Shown: piece after piece, positions 1-6,379 of the stretch | How the letters are laid out: every line of letters begins with the position of its first letter | How positions within the stretch are numbered: position 1 is the stretch's first letter | NCBI GenBank assembly: GCA_025360265.1 | Contig: JANYCP010000240.1 | Span: 1 to 6,379 of the forward strand | Length of the DNA stretch: 6,379 nucleotides | Direction of reading: 5' to 3' | Source of the DNA: Gemmatimonadota bacterium | GTDB lineage: Bacteria; Gemmatimonadota; Gemmatimonadetes; Gemmatimonadales; GWC2-71-9 | Notes under the pieces: model-generated | The model's input: the letters and a program-made list of their open reading frames with translations, nothing else | Told to the model about the DNA's origin: nothing | The model's database searches: none | Program-made: the position numbers and the translations under genes

Positions 1-2007
1 TCGGCCGCAGACAGCACCAATGTCGAGTCCCGGTTGCGCGCAGCCGATCTGCTGCTGGACAAGTACAATGCGCCCGATGCCGAGGAGACGTACACTGATG
101 TCTTGCGCATCGCACCGGGGAATGCGCGAGCGCTCTTGGGAATGGCGCGCTCACTTTCATTTCGTGGTGACGCCAAGGCTACTGCAGCGGTTCGCAAGTC
201 GCTCGTCGCCGATTCAACACTCGTCCCGGCCCGGGTGCTCCTTGCCCAGCTTCACCTGGGCGCCGAGGCATATGACTCGGCCACGGCGCAGGCATCACAA
301 GCGATTCGGTACGATTCATCATCTGTGGCATCGTGGGCGATCCTTGGTGCGATCGCGTGGCTGCGTGGCGATTCGGTGCAGTATCGCTCGGCGAAGGCGA
401 GTGCCGAGCGGGCCGAACCGCATTCGGCGACGTTCGCTGCCGAGATCGCCGAGGCCGCAGCGCGACAGCGCCGGTACGCAGATGCTGTTGCCATGGCACA
501 GGTTGCCGTGACGGCCGATTCGCAATCGGCGCGAGCGTTCGGTGTGCTCGCCGAGAATCAGCTGCGTACTGGTGCCATGTTCGAGGGCCGCTCGAGCCTT
601 GATCGCGCCTTCATTCTCGATCCGTACAATCTCTGGCACAAGAACACGCTCGACCTGCTCGACAACGTGAAGAAGTTCCGGACCGTCAAGACTGCGCGGT
701 TCGAAATTGTTGCACCGGCCGACGAAGCCGAATACCTCGGCATGTACCTCGGCCCGTTGCTCGAGGCCGCATACGATTCATTCGCGGTTCGGTATGGCTA
801 CAAGCCGCCGACACCGATTCGCGTTGAGAGTTACGGTCGACATGCCGACTTTTCGGTCCGCACCGTGGGACTCACGGGACTTGGTGCGCTCGGCGTCTGT
901 TTCGGCCCGGTCATCATTCTGGATTCACCCAAGGCCCAGGAAAGTGGTGACCTGAATTACGGCTCCACCGCGTGGCATGAGCTGGCGCACACATTCACGC
1001 TGGGGCTGTCGGATTTCCGGGTGCCGAGGTGGATTTCGGAAGGTTTGTCTGTGCTGGAAGAGCGGCGCACTGGCAGGGGCTGGGGCTCCGAAGTGTCGCC
1101 GCTGTTCATTGCTGCATACAAAGGGGGCGTCCTTCCCAAAGCGAGCAACATCAACGAGGGACTGGTTCGTCCCGCATTTCCGGCGGAGATTGGTCTCAGT
1201 TACCTCGAAGCGTCGTTGGTGATGGCGATGATCGAAGCCGAGCACGGCACCGCTTCGATTCGTGCTATGCTGAAAGGATTCGCCGATGGACTCGACACGC
1301 GGGGAGTGCTCAAGCAGGTGCTGAGTATGACGCCGGACGCCTTCGACCAGCATTTCGACGGGTGGCTGCGCACTCGGTATGCCTTGGCTTTTGCGGTGAT
1401 CGATTCCACCGATGGCATCCGCAACGCGCAGGGAACGTATGTCACCCTGGTACGCACCGGGACCGAGTTGCTCGCGGCCGGCAAGAGTGATTCAGCGCGT
1501 GTTCTGTTTTTGCGCGCCGAGCAGCTTTTCCCCGAGGACGGCTCACCGGATGGACCGGCCGGGCTGCTGGCGCACTATTATCGCGACGCCGGGAATATCA
1601 AGGCGGCGGTTGCACAGCTTCACCGGGTGACCATGCGCAACGAAACGGCGCGCGAGGCGAACGACGTCGAAGCCACGATGAACCTTTCAATCGGCGATTC
1701 CACCGCTGCGCTTGCCGCGCTGGATCGGCAGCAGTGGATTGGGCCGTACGACGTTGCGCTGCACCTGCGCATCGCTGAACTGAGCGAGAAGCTGGGCGAC
1801 GTGAAGCGCGCGGTTGCCGAACGCCGTGCCCTTCTGGCGCTCGACCCCCCGGATCGGCTCGAGGCACGGTACCAGCTGGCCCGTGTGCTGTTGCGCGCCG
1901 GTGACAAGGAGGCAGCGCGGCGGGAGATTCTGGTAGTTCTGGAACAGGCACCCGCATTTGAGAAGGCGCAAGCATTATTGCTGGAACTTCAGGGTGGACA
2001 CACTTGA
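1..2007 (+). CDS. TPR-repeat protein with central HExxH (peptidase MA-like) metallopeptidase domain, 5' partial
   Basis: The frame is open to the left edge, so the true start lies outside the window; residues are counted from nt 1 (668 visible). Residues about 10-205 are Ala/Leu-rich helical pairs with TPR spacing, for example the stretch ending in LRIAPGNARALLGMA. Residues about 215-460 form a gluzincin-like domain. HELAH at 326-330 supplies two zinc ligands and the catalytic Glu, and E347 in WISEGLS is the likely third ligand. The following helical part (from Y401 to about 460) resembles the end of the peptidase MA-like family. Residues about 470-665 return to TPR-like repeats. I infer a zinc-dependent peptidase, or a binding protein derived from one, held in a TPR scaffold; substrate and location are unknown because any signal peptide is missing. 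It ends 16 bases before the moxR gene, which suggests one operon. The family call is good; enzymatic activity is unproven. Confidence 0.88.
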   Translation, partial: SAADSTNVESRLRAADLLLDKYNAPDAEETYTDVLRIAPGNARALLGMARSLSFRGDAKATAAVRKSLVADSTLVPARVLLAQLHLGAEAYDSATAQASQAIRYDSSSVASWAILGAIAWLRGDSVQYRSAKASAERAEPHSATFAAEIAEAAARQRRYADAVAMAQVAVTADSQSARAFGVLAENQLRTGAMFEGRSSLDRAFILDPYNLWHKNTLDLLDNVKKFRTVKTARFEIVAPADEAEYLGMYLGPLLEAAYDSFAVRYGYKPPTPIRVESYGRHADFSVRTVGLTGLGALGVCFGPVIILDSPKAQESGDLNYGSTAWHELAHTFTLGLSDFRVPRWISEGLSVLEERRTGRGWGSEVSPLFIAAYKGGVLPKASNINEGLVRPAFPAEIGLSYLEASLVMAMIEAEHGTASIRAMLKGFADGLDTRGVLKQVLSMTPDAFDQHFDGWLRTRYALAFAVIDSTDGIRNAQGTYVTLVRTGTELLAAGKSDSARVLFLRAEQLFPEDGSPDGPAGLLAHYYRDAGNIKAAVAQLHRVTMRNETAREANDVEATMNLSIGDSTAALAALDRQQWIGPYDVALHLRIAELSEKLGDVKRAVAERRALLALDPPDRLEARYQLARVLLRAGDKEAARREILVVLEQAPAFEKAQALLLELQGGHT

Positions 2008-2011
2008 TCGG

Positions 2012-2017
2012 AAAGGA
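2012..2017 (+). promoter_or_regulatory. Ribosome binding site deciding the moxR start
   Basis: AAAGGA lies in the 16-base gap after the upstream stop codon, six bases before GTG at 2024 and twelve before ATG at 2030. The spacing favours the GTG. The same frame is open further upstream to an ATG at 1958, but that would overlap the previous gene by 50 bases and add a Lys/Arg-rich leader not typical of the family. Confidence 0.6.
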
Positions 2018-2023
2018 ATTCGC

Positions 2024-3058
2024 GTGACCATGACATCATCGCCCTCGCAGCTCAGCCAGCTCGACGACGCCGCACTCGCCGAGCGATTGCATGGCGCGGC
2101 GGGCCGCATCACGACGGAACTTCGCAAGATCATTGTCGGCCAGGACGTGGTGGTCGAACAGGCGCTGATTGCGCTGTTCGGCGGTGGCAACTGCCTTGTC
2201 GTCGGCGTTCCCGGTCTCGCCAAGACGCTGCTGATTCATTCACTGGCCCGCGCGCTCGATCTCTCGTTCTCGCGGATCCAGTTCACACCGGACCTGATGC
2301 CGTCCGACGTGACCGGTACCGACATGATCCAGGATGATCCGGTCACCGGGCATCGCAAGCTTTCGTTCCTCGCCGGTCCGATCTTCGCCAACGTGGTGCT
2401 GGCCGACGAAATCAACCGGACGCCCCCCAAGACGCAGGCGGCACTCCTCGAGGCGATGCAGGAGAAGCGCGTGACGGTGCAGGGGAAGACCTACACGCTC
2501 GATCCACCGTTCTTCGTGTTCGCCACGCAGAACCCGATCGAACTGGAAGGGACGTATCCGCTGCCGGAAGCACAGCTCGATCGCTTCATGTTCGAAGTCG
2601 TGATGGAGTACTCGCCCGAAGAGGATGAGATGGCGATCGTACGCAACACGACATCGATCCCGCCGAGTGCGATCAATCCGGTCGTGAGCAAGGAGGAGAT
2701 CCTCGCGTTTCAGCAGGTGGTGCGGCGTGTGCCGGTTGCCGATGCCGTGGTCCGCTACGCCGTCAAGCTGGTTCGGGCGACTCGGCCCGGCGGCGATGGT
2801 GCGCCGGAGTTTGTGGCCCAGTGGCTCGCCTACGGCGCCAGTGTGCGCGCGGCGCAGGCGATGATTCTGGGTGGGAAAGCGCGCGCGCTGCTGCAAGGCC
2901 GCACGCACGTCACCTTCGACGACATCAAGGCACTGGCGCGGCCGGTACTCCGTCACCGCCTGCTCCGGAATTTCCAGGCGCAGTCGGAGCGCATCACCAC
3001 GGATCAACTGGTCGATCGCTTGCTCGACGCGGTGCCGCTGCCGAAGTCAGGTCTCTGA
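2024..3058 (+). CDS. moxR: MoxR-family AAA+ ATPase
   Basis: A complete 344-residue protein, the usual length for the MoxR subfamily, in which ATP-driven hexamers act as chaperones with VWA-domain partners in the cytoplasm. Numbered from GTG 2024: Walker A GVPGLAKT at 61-68; Walker B VVLADE at 124-129, followed by INRTPPKTQAALLEAMQE, which is characteristic of MoxR proteins; sensor 1 ATQNP at 167-171; the LPEAQLDRF block with likely arginine finger R187; sensor 2 region GASVRA at 271-276; and a helical lid domain to the C terminus (typical LRHRLLRNF and LLDAVPLP). All ATPase residues are intact, so it should be active. No membrane segment is seen. It is followed after six bases by a DUF58 gene, the classic partner arrangement. 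ATG 2030 is an alternative start that removes two residues. The gene symbol is used in the family sense; the client is unknown. Confidence 0.96.
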   Translation: MTMTSSPSQLSQLDDAALAERLHGAAGRITTELRKIIVGQDVVVEQALIALFGGGNCLVVGVPGLAKTLLIHSLARALDLSFSRIQFTPDLMPSDVTGTDMIQDDPVTGHRKLSFLAGPIFANVVLADEINRTPPKTQAALLEAMQEKRVTVQGKTYTLDPPFFVFATQNPIELEGTYPLPEAQLDRFMFEVVMEYSPEEDEMAIVRNTTSIPPSAINPVVSKEEILAFQQVVRRVPVADAVVRYAVKLVRATRPGGDGAPEFVAQWLAYGASVRAAQAMILGGKARALLQGRTHVTFDDIKALARPVLRHRLLRNFQAQSERITTDQLVDRLLDAVPLPKSGL

Positions 3059-3064
3059 GGACTC

Positions 3065-3967
3065 GTGGACAACACCGCGGCACAGACGTTCATCGATCCG
3101 AAGATTCTCGGCCAGATTGGCGACTTGTCGCTGCTGGCCCGGGCAGTCGTTGACGGGTTTCTCCACGGCATGCACCGCTCATCGCGCGCCGGCCTGTCGC
3201 TCGACTTCGCGGAACATCGGCCGTACCAACCGGGCGATGATTTGCGGCGCATCGACTGGCGTGTGTATGGCCGCACCGATCGCTTCTATCTCAAGACGTA
3301 CGAGGCCGACACCAACTCCGATGTGGTGTTCGCTCTCGATGCGTCGGCGTCAATGGATTACGGCAGCGATGGCGTGACGAAGTTCGATTACGCACGCTTC
3401 CTGGTGGCGTCGCTCGCCTGGCTCGCCCAGCGGCAGGGTGATCGTATCGGACTCGTCACGCTCTCGGGCGATACCGTTGACGTGGTGCCGCCGTCAACCC
3501 GGCATCTCAACTTGATGCTGCACACGCTCGGGCGCGTCAAGGCGAAGGGGCCCGGGCAGATTCCGCTTACGCTCGAAAAAGTGGCACAGCTGCGGAGTCG
3601 GACTGGTATCGTGGTACTCGTTTCCGACTGTTATGAAGATCCCGCAGTGTTGCGCAGAGCGCTCGGCGGTATGCGGTCGCGCGGCAACGATGTGGTGGTG
3701 TTCCATCTCATCGATCGGGCAGAACGCGACCTGCCATGGAGCGCGCCGGGGAACTTCGAGGATTCGGAAACCGGGGCCCGCATGCCGCTGCGACCCGACG
3801 ACCTGCGCAAGCAATATCAGGAAATCTTCAACGGACATCGCGCCGAATTGCTGCGCGAATGCGGTCGCGAGAATATCGACTATTCAGCAATTGAAACGGA
3901 CCAGCCGCTGGATGCAGCATTGCGAACCTTTCTTGACTTGCGCCTCATGGGAAGCCGAGTTCGCTGA
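3065..3967 (+). CDS. DUF58-domain protein with VWA-like metal-binding site
   Basis: A complete 300-residue protein of the short, soluble DUF58 type. The N terminus carries the family start FIDPKIL (9-15) and the hallmark block with FAEHRPYQPGDDLRRIDW (48-65) followed by RTDRFYLK (70-77). The VWA-like part has a MIDAS motif D92-A-S94-A-S96, a second strand GLVTLSGD (129-136) and SDCYED at 187-192. The C terminus has the usual PLDAALRTFL pattern. No membrane segments are present, unlike longer DUF58 proteins with two N-terminal helices, so I place it in the cytoplasm as the likely direct partner of the MoxR ATPase. The GTG start is the first in-frame start after the moxR stop, which is in the same frame (TGA GGA CTC GTG), and it keeps the conserved N terminus. 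The Shine-Dalgarno-like TGAGGA overlaps the stop and is very close, so translation is probably coupled. Its molecular role is not established for the family. Confidence 0.94.
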   Translation: MDNTAAQTFIDPKILGQIGDLSLLARAVVDGFLHGMHRSSRAGLSLDFAEHRPYQPGDDLRRIDWRVYGRTDRFYLKTYEADTNSDVVFALDASASMDYGSDGVTKFDYARFLVASLAWLAQRQGDRIGLVTLSGDTVDVVPPSTRHLNLMLHTLGRVKAKGPGQIPLTLEKVAQLRSRTGIVVLVSDCYEDPAVLRRALGGMRSRGNDVVVFHLIDRAERDLPWSAPGNFEDSETGARMPLRPDDLRKQYQEIFNGHRAELLRECGRENIDYSAIETDQPLDAALRTFLDLRLMGSRVR

Positions 3968-6045
3968 TGCCACTGGTCTTCCTGGTGCCGGCGATCCTCG
4001 CAGGGCTCGGCGCGCTGGTGGTGCCGATCCTGTTGCACCTGCGGCGTCGCGAGCGCGAGCGGCCGATGCGCTTTCCGTCGTTGATGTTCCTGCAGCGCAT
4101 CACGATCACGACCGCACGGCGCCGTCGGATCACCGATCTCCCGCTGTTACTGATTCGCGCGTTGATTGTGGCGCTAACAGTCCTGGCGTTCTCGCGTCCG
4201 GTACTTCGGCCGAAGCCCGACGCGGGGCCGGCGAAGGGCACTCGACGCGTGGCGATCCTGCTCGACAAGTCGATGAGCATGGGGCACCAGGCGGTCTGGC
4301 CGGTGGCGCTCGATTCAGCGCGTGCGATTGTCAACGGACTCTCTGCAGGCGATCGTGTCGCCGTGATCGCCTTTGACGAAGAGGCGACGGTGGAGCAGGC
4401 GCTCACCGTGGATCATGCCACGGCGCTGGCGGCAATTGGTCGGATACATCCGGGAACGCGTGGTACTCGCTACGGCGCCGGAATTCGTGCGGCGCGGGAA
4501 CTGCTGTCGAAGGAAGCGGACGTGACGGGTGGTGAGGTGCTTGTTGTGTCCGACTTGCAGCGGAGTGGATCGGCGGGCATCGCAGGTCTTACGTTGCCGC
4601 CCGCAGTGAATCTTCGGGCAATCAACGCCAGCCCCAAGTCGCACGGCAATACCGCGGTGACGGGGATCGCTGTGCAGCGATTGACTGGCACGGGTGACGC
4701 GAGAAATCGCCTCGCAGTCTCAACGCACATTGCGACCAGGGGATTGGCCGGTCCGCGCAAGACGAAAGCAACGTTGACGGTGAACGGTCGAGTCAGTGGT
4801 ACGCGCGAGATCACATTGCCACCGAACGGGCCGTCGTCTGTTGCGTTCGATCCGGTGGCGCTGCCGGTGGGTGGCGTACGCGTCATTGTGAGTATCGATC
4901 ACGACTCGCTGCCGGCGGATGATGTGTTCAACGCGATTGTGCCGGCGCAGGTGACGCGGCGCGTGTTGCTGGCCGTGCCGCCTGACCTGGCGGCCGATGA
5001 GACGCTCTACCTCGAACGGGCGCTCGAGACCGGTGACGAGCCGACATTGCGAATCGAGCGACGCAATCCGGCGACGCTCGACGCGACCACGTTGCGTGAT
5101 GCGCTCGCCGTGGTGCTCTATGATGTGGCCGTGCCCGGGGGAACATCAGGGTCCGCCCTCGCTGCATGGGTGCACGATGGCGGCGGGCTCGTTGCCATCG
5201 CCGGCGTGCGGATGGGCAACAGGTCAACGACGTCGGCGATGCTGCCGGGTACTGCGCGTGGGATGGTCGATCGCACCGGTGATCGCGGCGGTGTGCTCGG
5301 CGCAACGGCGCTCGAACATCCGATCTTTGCGCCATTTCGTGGCGGTGCCAGTTCGCCATTGGGGAGCGCTCGTTTCTTCCGGTACGCCAAGCTGGTGCCT
5401 GCGGCGGACGCACAGGTGATCGCCCGGTTCGACGACGGATCTCCGGCGTTGCTGGAGCGGCAAGAGGGCGTCGGCCACGTACTGGTGAATGCCATGCCGC
5501 TGGATGCAACGTCCGGGGACTTTCCCCTGCAGCCGACATACCTTCCATTCCTTCGGGGGCTGGTGCTGCATGCAGCGGGGAATGCCGCCGCACCGCTCTG
5601 GTATACGGCAGGGGACGGCTGGCTGGTGCCGTCGGCCGCGCACAATCCGGTCGTCAAGGCACCAAGCGAAAAACTGCTGCGGCCCGAGGTGGGACGAACG
5701 GCCGCCGCCGTGACGCTCGAGGAAGCCGGATTCTATACAATCTTTGAGGGACGCCCGTCGGGCGATCCACTGGCGGTGGTCGCCGTCAATCCCGCCGCTC
5801 GCGAGTCCGACCTCACCCAGATGGCGGCAGCCGACATGCTGGTCGGCATTGGTCAGGATTCGGTCAGGGCGACGACGATTTCGGCGGCGACACTCGCGGA
5901 GGCCGAACGGCGCCAGCAGATTTGGCGAACCCTTTTGTTGCTCGCTGTCGTTGTGCTGGTGGTGGAAACGGTGGTGACAAGCCGCGGGTGGCGTGGTACG
6001 GCGGCGAAGATTGTCGGCACGGCCCCAGAAGGGAGTGCACCATGA
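3967..6045 (+). CDS. BatA-like membrane protein with VWA domain and amidotransferase-like region
   Basis: A complete 692-residue protein. Residues 1-80 match the aerotolerance-regulator N-terminal (BatA) domain: helix about 4-24, HLRRRERERPMRFPSLMFL, an RRRR cluster at 51-54, helix about 58-76, and the closing FSRP. A VWA domain follows, with MIDAS D100-K-S102-M-S104, likely third-loop T167 and SDL at 195-197. The middle (about 200-330) looks beta-rich. Residues about 335-530 resemble the class I amidotransferase-like fold often found in these proteins, including VVLYDV (382-387) and AAWVHDGGGLVAIAG (399-413), but the protein contains no cysteine, so that fold cannot use the usual nucleophile. 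A C-terminal helix at about 653-672 is followed by basic residues. Positive charges put the loop between helices 1 and 2 in the cytoplasm and the VWA region outside. ATG 3967 shares one base with the upstream stop (TGATG), implying coupled translation. The function is unknown; the Bat name rests on domain similarity. Confidence 0.93.
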   Translation: MPLVFLVPAILAGLGALVVPILLHLRRRERERPMRFPSLMFLQRITITTARRRRITDLPLLLIRALIVALTVLAFSRPVLRPKPDAGPAKGTRRVAILLDKSMSMGHQAVWPVALDSARAIVNGLSAGDRVAVIAFDEEATVEQALTVDHATALAAIGRIHPGTRGTRYGAGIRAARELLSKEADVTGGEVLVVSDLQRSGSAGIAGLTLPPAVNLRAINASPKSHGNTAVTGIAVQRLTGTGDARNRLAVSTHIATRGLAGPRKTKATLTVNGRVSGTREITLPPNGPSSVAFDPVALPVGGVRVIVSIDHDSLPADDVFNAIVPAQVTRRVLLAVPPDLAADETLYLERALETGDEPTLRIERRNPATLDATTLRDALAVVLYDVAVPGGTSGSALAAWVHDGGGLVAIAGVRMGNRSTTSAMLPGTARGMVDRTGDRGGVLGATALEHPIFAPFRGGASSPLGSARFFRYAKLVPAADAQVIARFDDGSPALLERQEGVGHVLVNAMPLDATSGDFPLQPTYLPFLRGLVLHAAGNAAAPLWYTAGDGWLVPSAAHNPVVKAPSEKLLRPEVGRTAAAVTLEEAGFYTIFEGRPSGDPLAVVAVNPAARESDLTQMAAADMLVGIGQDSVRATTISAATLAEAERRQQIWRTLLLLAVVVLVVETVVTSRGWRGTAAKIVGTAPEGSAP
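6028..6035 (+). promoter_or_regulatory. Ribosome binding site of the last gene
   Basis: GAAGGGAG lies inside the end of the BatA-like gene, six bases before ATG 6042. It is the strongest Shine-Dalgarno match in the window and fixes the start of the final partial gene. Confidence 0.65.
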
Positions 6046-6379
6046 GTGGAACGACGGCGCCGGGACTGGCAGGCGACTCTGAGCTCCGGGTGGCCGTTGC
6101 CGCAATTCGCCATCACTGGCGGCGGCGTCGCCTGCTCGAAGGCGCACCGGTCATTGTTGCCGCGATCATCGTGGCCCTGCTCATCGGGCTCGGCCTTCGA
6201 TCCATGCTCAGCTCGCCCGGCGCGATTATCACCGCCACGCGAGTCACCGGTTACGCGCTCCTCGGTATTTCCGTCATTGCGTTCGTGGTGATGCCATATG
6301 TCCGCCGCGCCAATGACGAACAGATTGCCCTCTACGTAGAGGAGCAGGCCCCGGAACTCCGCCAACTCTTCATCAGTGC
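6042..6379 (+). CDS. Membrane protein N terminus, DUF4175-like, 3' partial
   Basis: The frame opens at ATG 6042, whose ATGA overlaps the stop of the previous gene by four bases, and stays open to the right edge, giving 112 codons plus two bases. The first 30 residues are hydrophilic and end in a WRRRR cluster (26-30). Hydrophobic helices follow at about 36-52 and 70-87, then YVRRANDEQIALYVEEQAPE (86-105). Two N-terminal helices followed by a D-E-x-x-A-x-Y-V-E-E segment resemble the start of the large DUF4175-type membrane proteins often placed after MoxR, DUF58 and BatA-like genes. The basic clusters before helix 1 and after helix 2 put both ends of the hairpin in the cytoplasm. The bulk of the protein is outside the window, so the family call is tentative; that it is a real gene is well supported by its ribosome binding site, its overlap with the previous gene and its sequence character. 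Confidence 0.8.
   Translation, partial: MSGTTAPGLAGDSELRVAVAAIRHHWRRRRLLEGAPVIVAAIIVALLIGLGLRSMLSSPGAIITATRVTGYALLGISVIAFVVMPYVRRANDEQIALYVEEQAPELRQLFIS

Noticed and set aside
34..36. TTG at 34 as the start of the TPR/peptidase gene
   Set aside because: The frame is open to the left edge and the upstream residues look like ordinary coding sequence. No Shine-Dalgarno is evident, so the gene most likely begins outside the window.
1958..2023. Extension of moxR upstream to ATG 1958
   Set aside because: This would overlap the peptidase gene by 50 bases and add a basic 22-residue leader atypical for MoxR. The AAAGGA with correct spacing supports GTG 2024 instead.
2008..2023. Possible terminator or promoter between the peptidase gene and moxR
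   Set aside because: The gap is only 16 bases, has no inverted repeat or T-run, and is mostly taken up by the ribosome binding site.
2240..3007. A 255-codon open frame on the minus strand opposite moxR
   Set aside because: It lies entirely antisense to a strongly conserved ATPase. Its translation is rich in Arg, His and Leu with no recognisable motif, as expected for the shadow of a GC-rich gene.
5224..6147. A 307-codon minus-strand open frame opposite the end of the BatA-like gene
   Set aside because: It is antisense to a well-supported gene and crosses the next gene's start. The product is Arg/Pro/His-rich without domain features, a high-GC artefact.

Overview
The window is GC-rich bacterial DNA. 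It is packed on the plus strand with five consecutive genes and has essentially no non-coding space: the junctions are a 16-base gap, a 6-base gap, a 1-base overlap and a 4-base overlap. The first gene is cut by the left edge and the last by the right edge. I see no RNA genes, mobile elements, CRISPR arrays or terminators. The gene order and the domain make-up (MoxR ATPase, short DUF58 protein, BatA-like VWA membrane protein, DUF4175-like membrane protein) suggest a Gram-negative phylum such as Gemmatimonadota, with Planctomycetota or a relative possible. That placement is inference from gene content and was not tested by a search.

Layout: (1) nt 1-2007, the C-terminal 668 residues of a protein with TPR-like repeats on both sides of a gluzincin-type metallopeptidase domain (HELAH plus a downstream WISEG glutamate); (2) nt 2024-3058, a complete MoxR-family AAA+ ATPase; (3) nt 3065-3967, a complete soluble DUF58 protein with an intact VWA-type metal-binding motif; (4) nt 3967-6045, a complete membrane-anchored BatA-like protein with a VWA domain and a later amidotransferase-like segment; (5) nt 6042-6379, the N-terminal 112 residues of a two-helix membrane protein resembling the start of DUF4175-type proteins.

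The central genes form a MoxR/VWA chaperone-type module of the kind found in the Bat (aerotolerance) operons. In characterised systems of this class (RavA-ViaA, NorQ-NorD, CbbQ-CbbO, CoxD-CoxE) a hexameric AAA+ ATPase works with a VWA-domain partner to remodel or activate a client, often a metalloenzyme. By topology, MoxR and DUF58 should be cytoplasmic, while the VWA and amidotransferase-like parts of the BatA-like protein should lie outside the inner membrane, so the module may act on both faces of it. The client is unknown. The putative metallopeptidase encoded just upstream and the downstream membrane protein are candidates only by position. This looks like a variant of a known but poorly understood module rather than a wholly new system.
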